Of a DNA stretch of 64,000 nt, positions 1 to 56,907 are shown piece by piece. Within the stretch, counting starts at the first letter, position 1; every line of letters begins with the position of its first letter. Made by a program: the position numbers and the translations under genes. The DNA is from Himantopus leucocephalus. Taxonomy: Eukaryota; Chordata; Aves; Charadriiformes; Recurvirostridae. The notes under the pieces are model-generated. The model was not told where the DNA came from, ran no database searches, and saw nothing but the letters and a program-made list of their open reading frames with translations. Where the stretch lies: contig RSEF01000012.1 in assembly GCA_003993805.1 (NCBI GenBank), positions 1,574,993 through 1,638,992 on the forward strand. The letters are read 5' to 3'.

Positions 1-46744
<46,744 letters not shown>

Positions 46745-47199
46745 CTGAGTAAAAATGCAAATAAGTATTAGTAACTGATGTGAACTAACCCTTCTCCCAC
46801 CTAAACACTTTCCTCTCTTCCTTTCTTAACAAGACGACCAGGTGCTAGAGAGAACGAAAGTGGAGGTTCAGCTCAGGAAGGCACACTTTCTTTAGCTTTA
46901 CAGATCACCCCAGTTCCAATACACACAGCTGTCAGTCCGCAGTTATAAATTACTCCTTTTGCCACAACAAGGGCCTGCGCTGACTCTTGGACTAAAGTCG
47001 TACTCGGTTAAGCTCTGTACAACAGAACAGAGATGGCCTCTGCTTCGAGGAGCTTATAAACCTGCATCAACAGGTTTCGTGCTGATGGGACAAGCTGCCT
47101 CAACATTTTGTGTAGGAATCTCTGCGATGGTCCCCTGCCTCATCCCAATGCTCCAAGTCATGCAAGAGAACCATGAATACTCGGATTCAACGCCAGGGG
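46745..47199 (-). other. Probable leader intron of MAPKAPK3, left part
   Basis: Between the inferred acceptor at 46745 and the CpG island. No feature recognised beyond the branch point and the weak polypyrimidine tract noted for the leader exon. Confidence 0.5.
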
Positions 47200-48420
47200 G
47201 GCAACGCCTGGGCAGGCATCAGACCTGATGCTGGGCTGGCACTTACCAAATTGCCCCGGTCCGCAGAGCGAGGGGCAGGTGTGGCGTTACTTAGGGGACC
47301 ATCAAACCACCCAAAAACTCGGGTATGCGGAGATGCAACAGCTTGGCTCCTAAAGCCAGGGAGCTGCCTGACCCCGCCGGGCACCGGAGGGCCTCTGAGG
47401 AGCACAGCCCCGCGCGGAGTTGCCGCTGCCAGGGCCTCCTCCCGGCCCCGTTAACACGGCTGAGCCACGAGCAGGCGAAGCCCCTCACGCCGGTGGGGCT
47501 GCCGGGCCCTCGGGAGCAGCTCCCTCAGCGAGGGCCGGCGGGGCGGCTCCCTCAGACCCCAGGCTGGGAGGCGGAGGGCGGGAAAGCCCCGAGGCGGGAA
47601 AACCCCTCTGAGGTGAGCTGAGGTGAAGTGAGGCGAGGCGGGCCCCACGGCGCGCAGAGCAGGGCTGGGGGCGGAGGGGGGGGGAAGAGAGAGAACCGCC
47701 GGGGTGGCAGCGGTGGGCTCCACCGCCGGGCCCGGCCCCACCGGAGGACGGTTACCTGCCTGTGGCGGCGCGGCGCGGCCCCAGCCGAGGCTTCCCGGTG
47801 CGGAGTCCCGGAAGGCGGGGTCTGCCTGAGCCCGCCCCGACGCCCTGGGCAGGTGCGCGCCGCCTCCCCCCCCCCACCTCCCCGCCCCGCGCTGAGGGGA
47901 AGCCGCCGCCGCCGCCGGGGGCCCGGGCCGGCCCGACCCCGGGGGAACCTACCGGTTCCCCCGGGGTCGGGCCGGCTCGGGCCCCCGCATGGTCCGAGAG
48001 GGGGGTAGCGGGAGACGCCGCCCGGGGCTGCCTCACCCACCCCACACGCCGCGGCTGCGTGGGGCAGAGCGGGCGGTTCCCCGGGGAAGGACGAGCGGGT
48101 GGTGGTGGGGAACATCCCCCGCATGGGCGCGGCGTTTTTAAGGTTATTTATTTATTGGGGGTAAACGGCTCTGCTTGTGGGGGTGGGGGTGCTGGTGGTG
48201 GGGGACGAAGCTGCCGCGGCGGCGGCTCCGGGCTTGTGCCGCAGCGCGCCCGCGCGGTGGCGGGGCGGGAGGGACGGGGGGACGGCGTGGGGAGGGCCCG
48301 GCCCGGGGCACCGCCGGCCCCTGACCCCCATCTCTGGGTTTTAGGAAGGGGAAAGGCTCGACACGTCCAGTCTAAAACCTGCTTTAAGCAGTCAGGGCAT
48401 CGCTACGGAGCCATGCGTTG
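47200..48420 (-). promoter_or_regulatory. CpG island, probable MAPKAPK3 promoter
   Basis: Abrupt rise to very GC-rich, CpG-dense sequence, upstream of MAPKAPK3 and without a TATA box. It contains many GC boxes, a C10 run near 47866 and G-runs such as 47662-47684. A minus-strand donor CAG|GTAACC at 47756/47755 could end a noncoding first exon that splices to the acceptor at 46745. The transcription start cannot be fixed by eye. The long open frames through this island on both strands are a by-product of few stop codons in GC-rich DNA. Confidence 0.75.
47916..47987. repeat. 34-bp near-perfect inverted repeat, 4-nt loop
   Basis: Left arm 47916-47949, loop TACC at 47950-47953, right arm 47954-47987. 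All 34 positions pair except one G-T wobble (47926 with 47977). The stem is about 90% GC. It sits inside the MAPKAPK3 CpG island, upstream of the putative first-exon donor, so it could fold in the RNA leader or extrude as a cruciform. A fold-back sequencing artefact is the main alternative. Confidence 0.9.
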
Positions 48421-51400
48421 AGATTCGGTACTGGACCCTTTGGGCACTGCAGTTAAGCAAAATAGTCGGTGCTGATATTTAAAGGCGACTTTTTCTGCCA
48501 AATAAGCAGTCGGTATTCCTTTGCACTTTTGTATGCACAGTCAGGATATTAACAGTGATGGTTCCCACAGCAACTGTCGCTCATGGCTGGGGCACAGAGC
48601 GCGGTTATAGGGATGTGAAATGCTGAGTTTTTCCTACATGTGAAGATGAGTCATGCATTGAAATGGAGCTGTATTTGTATCACTGGAAAGAGCTTAAAGT
48701 TCACATGCTTTACGAGTTAAAAATACATTTGTCATTTTACATAACAGAATGGCATCTGGAGTTCTAGCGGTTAGGAAAATAATTAAAAGGGCTAATGAGT
48801 CCTTTCTCCAAGGGATAAAAAGTAGTTCAACTTAGCGGGATGCAGATCTGCAGTATATTGCCATGTGATGTGACACTACAGCTATTCTGCCTCAGGTTTC
48901 CCTGCCAGGCTTTCAGCAGTTTAGCTACTGAAGGGCCTGGTCCCCTGATTCAGTCCACCTATTCTGGGCTAATCAAGTCCCAGAGGAACACAGCTATTTC
49001 CAACCCTTCCTTCTCAGGTTTGGCTTCCAGCCTTCTTAGGCTTCGCACCACCTCCCACTGAGGCAATCTCAGGGAAATGTATACATAACTGTAAGCTGCC
49101 AGGTTGCAAACCTTCAATAACGCTGTTCTGTAGTCAGCAGCTTGCTCTTACTTTCCTTCCCACAGCTGCTACCTGTATTTGCCGTTTTATTTGTCCTAGA
49201 TGGTAATTTCCTTCTCTTTGCAAGAGATAACTGTAGTCCTCTTCCCAGCTCACAGTCACCGGGGGCCAAACCCTGCAGAAAACTTATAAATCTCTCATCT
49301 GTATTTTATAATTTGAGAAATATACTCATTCACACCGATTTGTAGCTCCCATTCCCAGCCCCATTTCTAATCTTTCCGTGTAACTCTTGCACAAAAGTCT
49401 ATGGCTGACCAAAGCAAGCAGTTGTTACAGTGGCTAGCGCATTACAGCTAGCAGAAGGCAATTTATGGCCCTATTCTGGGAAATATTAAACACTGCAAAA
49501 ATTCCAAACAGATGTCTACTTAAGGGGTTGCTATTTTTTACAGCGTGTGTCAGAAGCAAGGAATTTCATTAAGAAATTATGACTCTTTCTAACTATTACA
49601 AGAATGAGCTTCTACAAAATAAGCTTTGCGTGGAAGGAGGAAAGATGAGGCAATAAGACAGGATTCTTCTGTTTGAAGTTAGTCAGTTCTGCATGTCTCA
49701 GGAACAGTCTCCCACTGAGAAGAGTTCAACTGGTAGGATACAAAACACATTTTTCAAGTTCACTGCTTGAAACAATATCTTACTGAAAGCTATGCGTGTT
49801 TGGGTTCACTATTCAATATTGTCTATCTATGCTCTTAGCAAAGTTCACTGTTTTACCAGCAATAAATAAGTTTAAACAGGGCAAAAACCTTAAAAATCCA
49901 GTGTGAACCACAATTAATAAGGCCTTACACCAACCCTCTGCTAATTTCACCCACCATAAACTCCAAAAAAGCCTTTCCAGCACCAGTCCAAGTATCAAAT
50001 AGCCCCACTCTACACAAGGATGACCACATCTGAGGAACAAAAAGCAAATATATTCCCTTGCTCTCTGTATTCATTTTTTGTCTTAGATAGGCTGCCAGAG
50101 CACAAAGCGTATCCCCAGGCAAAACACAAATATCGTGCGCAGAAAATCTTCAAAACCAGTGACAAAGACAGTATCTAAAGTCTTTGCAACAGAGTGTTTT
50201 TACAAGTAACAAGGTGGCAATCTGACACTGGAAGTAACAGCCAAAAGTATTCCGGGCTCTTGTACTAAAATTCTAAATCTCTTCCACCGCACATCTCTCC
50301 TGCTTTTGCTTAGCTGATGCGTTTTATTCAATGTTATTCTGCCCACACCGCGCAGCCCCAAAGCACTCTGGTTTGGGTGCTGCACTAGTGAAACGACTCT
50401 GCTCTGGTGACCTGGTGTGGCGTCTTAGGTGGCTGTACCTGCAAACCCCTGTTGGGTACCCACCCTGCAGTTCCTGCGCTTGTAAATCCCGGCCTTTGCA
50501 ATCCACACGCAGCTTGTACAGAGCCAATATTTGTGCAATATCCTTCTCTTAAGCTGCTTAAGGTTTTGTAATTTCTCTGAGAAGCTCTGGGGGAGGGACG
50601 AGCATGCTGGGTCCTGGAGTTAACGACTGGGTTAACCACTTAACCCCAACACCTCTGACATGCTCAAGGCAAACAAGCGCAGGGCCGTCACCTCGGCTGT
50701 AGTTGTCCCCCCGTCTGGCTCTGGGAGCATTTCTCACAACGTCTGCTTTCAAATGCCACTTGTAGATTGTCCTGGGAATTACACCTCATGTGATCAAAAA
50801 CTTACACTGCGGATCCTACAGCTTCTCTTTGTGCTCGTGGCAGCTCGAGCTGCGGTAGCATCCTTTGGAGATACTGATGGAGGACACGCTGACAGGCCCA
50901 CTGCAGCTTATTGTGCCGGGGGACATTTTTCACTGAAAATGACGTTTTTATTTATTTATTGATGTTTGCTTTTTGAAGTTTTTAAAAAAACAGTACTATT
51001 ACAGGATAAGAGCCCACTACGGCAAAAGTTCTTTCATCCTCGCAAAAATCCCTAAAACTGTAAATTAAATATTAATCCTGTTTTTACCAAAAATCCCCAA
51101 CAGCAACAACACAAAACAACTCAGTTCAAGAGAGAATTTAGTAGCTCAGTGATGCCTGCCTCGCCCCAAACTAGAAGAGTAGCTTATAGGAGCAAATAAC
51201 CAAACAATAAGGCCCTAATCTTGCAATGAGCTTTGGGGCAGCAGCCCCGTTTCTCTAAGCTACTGTGTTAACCCTGCGAAGCTTCACATTTTAGCCAGCA
51301 CGCAGTTTGGATATGCTGTTCCTGATTTTATCATGTCTTGGATATCACAGATACCTGTGAGCAGAGAGCACTACTCTTCAAATACAGAAGGTTAATTTTG

Positions 51401-54400
51401 GCTGTCCCTCTGGGTATTTTCACTGCCCTGTTGCCACACCGTTGCAATTCAGTAACAGTAATAACTGGGATCAAAGACATTTCAGGTTTTCAAATATCTC
51501 ATTTCTTAACAAAAATGAAATGAAATATCTGAGTTTGCTCTCATCTGGAGAGCTAGGAAAGCTGTTGTCATCAAATGTTCTTGGAGGGATGGCATATTTC
51601 TGAGGAGCGGTACGTACCTGAATGCTACTGTTACCCGAGTTTATTTATATACAAAAGTGATTTGCACAGAGCTTAGTTCTTTGATAGCAATGCCTTGTGG
51701 AAATCAATACCAGCTACAATAAAGAAAATATCACCATCAGCTGAAAATAGTCACTTGTTTTTTCGAAACATTACTTCCTCTGGGTAACAGCTATATATTT
51801 TTTCTGGTGTTATGAGAAATCCACTCTCTGGGATGCATTACAGCGATGTCACCAAAGAGAAAATCCTCTGTATTCTCAGGTTGAAGTGAGGACACAGCTT
51901 TGTCTGATTGGGCGGTTGCGACAACCTTATTAAATCTCTCAGGAAGTTCTTCAGAAACTGCGTCTGTGATATTAAAAGAGAGAAAGGGCAGCTCTACAGA
52001 ACAATATTGTGATACGCAGGAGAAGAAAAGAAGCTTCTTGTAGGATCTTTAGCTCAGTCTGTCATGTGCACAGAGGTCTGAAACAGAGCCTATATACATG
52101 GCTTTTTGCCTGTCTTTCAGTTCTGCTCTGGAGGTGTCTGTCTCAGACTTACCAAAAAGAAAAAAAAAAAAAAAGAAGGAAAAAAGCCCAATGCAAGCCA
52201 GAAGCTGAAATAGTTTCTATTATCCATACAACTAGGAAAGCTCATCAGCAAAGAGCACGGGTCTTTTCTCTGCACTGCTGAGGTAAAAAGAGGTTTATAG
52301 AGCTCTTTCATAGCAATGATGCTTACCTGATGCTTTGTGATCACTAAACTAGAAAAACTTCTCTTTTATTCTCAACACTCTCTGCCCTGACCTGGGATTA
52401 TAACATGGTTCTAGGAGGAATTACAAATTCTAGCTATGAACCAGCAGCTAGTGAAGGAAAAGGAAGTCTCAAGAGCACCGTTCTCACAATCTGGAGAGCA
52501 TGTCCTAATACCTGACAGTTCCTCAAGTTTACTTCCTACCAGTTAGCACATACTCGGCAGGTATTTTTCCATAGAAATACAGAAAAGGGTAGGACAGCTG
52601 CTTTCATAATCCTGAACTCAGACACCTCATTACAGATACCTCATCTTGGTCATCGTGAAGGTTTTGGGAGGCTCCATCCCTCCTCCTCCACTACGGGTTG
52701 CTGTCTGGGGATCTTGGAGCAGAAGGAGCTCTGGGACACAGCTCATTTGCTCCNAAAAAAAAAAAAAAAAAAAAAGACAAGGTTTTTCATAGAAGTATCA
52801 TAAATCAAAAGCATCACAAATCTTCCAATCTGTCTACAGAAGATCGTGCTTCATTTTATGCTGCAAGGGAGCACAAGAAATTAATCTCTGTCTCTCATTG
52901 AAAGACATCCTGCAACTAATGGGTATGGCCACATTGTCTGACAGTCCTGGGGTGGCCTTCCAGGCTACTCAGGAGTACAACTTTTTCAGAAACACGGCAT
53001 TGGATACAACCAGAAAACTTCCTAACAGATGCCACACTGCAATCATCTTCTAGGTTACCACATGCCAGCAAGCCCAGGGACAATGAATATTCTGACCTCC
53101 TTACAGTAACACCAAGGTGTTTTTTGTAGCCCAAAATGAAGCCCAGTGCTGTCCTGCACATCCTACTTCTGCACGGAGCTAGCTCGGGTGTCCCTGCATC
53201 CATGGCACAGCCCACCCACACCCTGCAGACTCCTCCATTGTTCTACACCAGGTTGGGAAATCAAAACCACAACAGTAAGTTCATCACCCTCTTGTGTGTT
53301 GTTGATTACAAAAATTGGTGTGCCCTACTGAAATAACGAGAAATAAGGAATAGATGCTTATTATTGTTAACGTTTGTTTGGTCATATGTTATTCCTTATA
53401 TTACAACAGGGGCAAGGGTCAGAGATGGTCTTATGGCTACACAGCAGCCAGAGGGGCAACTTTCCTTCAGTCTTTCATATACAAGCTTATAGTGAAGGTA
53501 AATCTAGTCTCCAGACACACAGACCTCTCTCAAGAGTTATGATTTTGGATATCATTTTACATTTACACCAACTCTACAAGATTATGGAAATGTCCAACTG
53601 TACAGCTGAAGCAGCGTAACTTACCCTCAGCGGAAAGGGGGCTCTGGCCGCCCGTCCTCTCAAACACACATTTATCAGTAGATGGTGCTGTTGTGTTGGT
53701 GAACTTTCCTAAGGGACAAACTGGCTCACGATTTCTGCATTTTCTTACCTCCCTGACTTTATTGTGAGCTTTCTTTTGATACCTTGGATAACTAAAGCCT
53801 ATCACTCACCAATATCGCTCAACAATATTTGTTGTAACTGCCTCTGCAATGTCCTAATTCTTCAATACTGAACCCTGGAGAGCCATTTATTTCAGTATAA
53901 ACTGGGTTTAAACAACTATTTTGTTGGAATGGCAGCAATTTATATTGACTGTGCACAGATAACCAACTGCACAAGGCCGGGGCGCTGGCAAATCGGGCAC
54001 ACTGTTCTGTTTCCTACTTAGGGCATTACCACGTGCATGAGGAATGCCAGTGAGGGGCACAATGTTCAGGTAGAGGGACGAACACTCCTGACTTAAAACT
54101 GATCAATAATTTGGTACATAAAATGGCCCAGGCATTAGCCTGAACGTTTTTTTCATGTGGACCCCTGCTAAAGTTTCCAACGAAGATGAAAGCTCCTTTT
54201 ATGAATTCTCATATGCATTTGCTACTTCGATTTCATGGTTATCTTTCAGGGTCCTGTAGAACTTGTGAAAAGAGCAGCACAGATCTAGTGCCCGCTGGTG
54301 GAAAACCACTGCAGCAGAATGCAATGCTTCCGACCAACACTGCCTGCACTGGTGTGAACACCTGCGCCGCCTCCACAGCGCAGACATACAGAGCTGCCAA

Positions 54401-55559
54401 TGGAGACCTGTTTCTGCTCGTGGTGTTTCCACTGTACAGTTCTTAGTGTAGCTTTCCTGCTCCGGAGATCCAAATGGCTCCTCAGACAGCACACAGCCTG
54501 CACGCAAAGACTTTTCCAGAAGAAGATCACTAGGTGGAGCCCAATTCTAAGTAAAAAACCACGTAAAGATAGCTTCTCAATGTCTGCGCTGGGCTGCAGC
54601 ACTCCTGCCTCACGGCACACTACAGCTATGATCTGTGTCCTCTCCACGGCTGAAGATGAAACACCTCCTGAACGTGCAGGTTGACTACACTTGCAGCAGC
54701 CAGCAGCCACTTCCTACTCTCTAGCCCAGCTCTGTTCAAACCCATCGTGCTGCGGCACCAATGCAGTAAGAGGTTTTAAACAATGCCAAATTTAGATCTG
54801 AAGGACCACATGCCTGCGGGCATCCCCCTGCGAGCGTGCCACAACTGCGAAGGTAAGCCTTCGAATACCTTCTGTGCTTGCTCTTCACAGAAACGGTGAG
54901 GATCAAAAGTCCTCTCTCCCCTGGTCTCCCCTCACCCCTGCTGCGGATTTCATGTATTCAGATGAAGTGTCAGCTGAAGTCCGTCTTAGGATCAGAAGCA
55001 AACTGGTCGAGGGGTGCATGCACAATGACATTCCCATCCCTTTGGGTACTTAGATGGCCCCCAGCACCTCTCTTTTTTGAATAGCTCAGTATTATTAGTA
55101 GCCCTCATTAGTGCACTGGCCCTGATGCAGTAAAGACAACTGGAAGCATGCGGAAGGCTAACTGGCTGCTACATGATACAGCGGGGAGTTAAAGGCTGAG
55201 TCAGGAGCTGAACATAGGCCTCCTGCTCTCAGGCTCATGTCCTGTCCGTGGGAACATCCTTCTAACCTTATCCTTATCATCACCTTCCCCTCCCCTCATG
55301 GCCCCATCCCATTTGGTTCTGAACGGCACAATGATTACTAATATTTTTAAATATTCAGTGGAGGTGACAGACAGGCCGCTCTCACATTCTCTCTTATCGC
55401 TGATACGTGAAGAGGTCGCAACTCGTGGCAGGAACAGAACAGTCAAGCTTTTGTTATAAAGTGCTTAAAAATGAAAGGTTCAATAACACTAAAAGGAACT
55501 TAAATATTTCCTCCTGGGTCACCCAATTTTAACTTGACAATGATCTACAGACGCAGGAC
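48421..55559. other. Intergenic region between MAPKAPK3 and CISH promoters
   Basis: About 7.1 kb between the two divergent promoters. No coding exon, RNA gene or transposon was recognised. Small items: an A-rich run near 52158-52175, an N at 52754 followed by 21 A, and a perfect 14-bp palindrome at 50840-50853. Open frames here (up to about 140 codons near 54.3-54.7 kb) show no family signature. Confidence 0.65.
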
Positions 55560-55880
55560 AAAATGGCGGTGGTGCAACTTTTTCCAGGAGACTTAGCCGA
55601 GCCGAAACCCAAATTCGCAGGGGATTCCCTGATGACCAAGACCCGGGGCCGCCCCACGCGGTGTGACAACCCTATTTCCGCCGCCCGGCCTGCGAGACAC
55701 TCCAGCACCCCCCCAGCCCCCTCCCAGGGACCGTCACCCCAGTCCCTGCTGCTGCGGGCAGCCCACACCCCGCCCGGGCTGCCGGGGAGGGGAGGGCCGG
55801 GCCGGGCCGGGCCGGGCCGGCGGCCCTCCGGTGGGCGATCGCCGCTGCCTCCGCGGCGGGCGGCCCCGCACACGCGGCGG

Positions 55881-56010
55881 CGCCCATTGGCGGGCGGGCG
55901 GCGGCGCCCATTGGTGGGCGGGCAACGGCGGCGGCGCCCATTGGCTGGCGGGCAACGGCGGCGGCGCCCATTGGCGGGCGGGCGGCGGCGGCGGCGCCCA
56001 TTGGCAGCGC
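55881..56010 (+). promoter_or_regulatory. Five inverted CCAAT boxes in a 30-bp tandem array
   Basis: ATTGG (CCAAT on the other strand) occurs at 55886, 55910, 55940, 55970 and 56000. The last four lie in exact 30-bp units (55891-56010), each with the core GGCGGCGCCCATTGG and most followed by a GGCGGGC-type GC box. NF-Y is the expected binder of each CCAAT; the GC boxes suit Sp-family factors. It is a minisatellite by structure, lying directly upstream of the STAT sites. Confidence 0.9.
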
Positions 56011-56029
56011 CCGCCGCGGCGGCCCCGCG

Positions 56030-56073
56030 TTCCTGGAAAGTTCTTGGAAATGGATCAAAGGCGTTTCCGCGAA
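56030..56073 (+). promoter_or_regulatory. STAT5 (GAS) site cluster of the CISH promoter
   Basis: Three TTCNNNGAA motifs: TTCCTGGAA at 56030-56038, TTCTTGGAA at 56041-56049 and TTCCGCGAA at 56065-56073. The first two start 11 bp apart, the spacing that favours cooperative STAT5 tetramer binding. Paired STAT5 sites are the established drivers of CISH induction by IL-2, IL-3, erythropoietin, growth hormone and prolactin in mammals. Presence is read directly; function is inferred from the family. Confidence 0.88.
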
Positions 56074-56291
56074 CACGCGCGGCGGCGGCCGCTCCGCAGG
56101 GCCGGCAGCGCCCCGCAGCCCGCCCCCCCCGCCCGGGACGGCTCCGCTCCCCTCCCCTCCCCGGCGAGCGGCGCTGACATCAAGGCGGCCGTTATGGACA
56201 CATCTATTNGCACACAAACTTTCCTAGGATGAAGATGCTGTGGATGAGATCCAGGATGGGAAAACCGAGCCAACACCTGCTGCTGTTCTAA

Positions 56292-56316
56292 TTTTTTTTT
56301 TTTTTTTTTTTTTTTT
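56292..56316. repeat. T25 homopolymer upstream of CISH exon 1
   Basis: 25 consecutive T between the STAT sites and the first coding exon, with an N at 56209 nearby. The sequence between the promoter and the exon may be imperfectly assembled here. Confidence 0.9.
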
Positions 56317-56781
56317 CTCCTCGGAGCTTCATTACTCGCGGAGTCAGTGAAAAGGCAGGTTGCTGCTCTGCCGGCTCCCTTCCCCAAAGCCTTCGGGGAG
56401 ATAGTATTTATTGGGATCTATTTATTATTATTTCAGAGTGCTCTGAATATTTTTTTTCTAAAAGACTGCTCTGAAGGAAGACTAGTTCCTCTTTAAATAT
56501 ATGTAATTTCCCTTTTCTCTGGTTATTTTTAAAACTTTTTTGTCGTCGTTTTTTAAAAAGCAGAACAAGAATACGTTATTTTCTAAAGCACTGAGAGTGC
56601 ACACGTTTTGCTGGCCAAAGTTGCTAAACAAGCCGCAAAGTCTTTCTCAGACAGCCTGATCCTCCTCCTGCCCGGCTTTTTCTGTGTCTGAAACACAACC
56701 TCCTGCAGAAGGGCTCTGCCGGGACTCTCCAGCCTTCTCTTACTGGGAACCCCTAACTTTAGGCTGGAGCTAGCCTGCTCC

Positions 56782-56790
56782 TTCTGGGAA
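56782..56790 (+). promoter_or_regulatory. Additional GAS-type STAT motif
   Basis: TTCTGGGAA, matching TTCNNNGAA, 98 bp before the CISH ATG. It could be a fourth STAT site or lie in the transcribed leader. A single match to a short motif is weak evidence. Confidence 0.4.
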
Positions 56791-56807
56791 GCCAAGAAGA
56801 AGGCGAC

Positions 56808-56833
56808 GAGAAGAGGAGAAGAGAAGAGGAGAA
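56808..56833 (+). repeat. Perfect 13-bp purine tandem duplication
   Basis: GAGAAGAGGAGAA twice in a row, within a longer all-purine stretch, 55 bp before the CISH start codon. It probably lies in the 5' leader. Confidence 0.85.
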
Positions 56834-56887
56834 AGCATTTCCCACCTTCTTCAAGACTTAATGCTTTTCCCTTGGTCCAGGAGTGAC

Positions 56888-56907
56888 ATGATCCTCTGTG
56901 TTCAGGG
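56888..56907 (+). CDS. CISH: CISH coding exon 1 (20 nt)
   Basis: ATG ATC CTC TGT GTT CAG GG, then donor GTAAGA. It codes MILCVQ and two bases of Gly7. The tiny exon is easily missed. It was found because exon 2 opens with A CCT CAT CCT, which needs a GG-ending partner and corresponds to the human MVLCVQG-PRPLL join. Confidence 0.93.

Larger units (their letters stand above)
55560..56190 (+). promoter_or_regulatory. CISH CpG-island promoter
   Basis: Second CpG island, ending about 700 bp before the CISH ATG. It contains a GGGCC tandem run (about 55795-55822), the CCAAT-box array and the STAT-site cluster listed separately, and many GC boxes. No TATA box precedes it. The transcription start is probably just downstream of the STAT sites or within the next few hundred bases; this cannot be decided from sequence. 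Confidence 0.8.

Noticed and set aside
47552..48421. Open frames of 190 and 219 codons in the MAPKAPK3 CpG island
   Set aside because: Stop codons are rare in GC-rich DNA. Both strands are open and the peptides are Pro/Gly/Arg-rich without recognisable domains.
50840..50853. Perfect 14-bp palindrome GCAGCTCGAGCTGC
   Set aside because: Short palindromes of this length occur by chance in windows of this size; no associated element seen.
52916..53221. 101-codon minus-strand open frame suspected as a LINE remnant
   Set aside because: Could not match it to CR1 reverse transcriptase or any known motif; left unannotated.
54285..54710. 141-codon minus-strand open frame in the intergenic region
   Set aside because: Cys-rich by eye but without spaced motifs of any zinc-binding family; overlapping open frames in other registers suggest chance.
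55563..56232. Long open frames of about 180-205 codons on both strands through the CISH CpG island
   Set aside because: The translations are low-complexity Arg/Pro/Gly/Ala and a ten-residue repeat that simply mirrors the 30-bp CCAAT units. They overlap a promoter on both strands and lack splice or family evidence.
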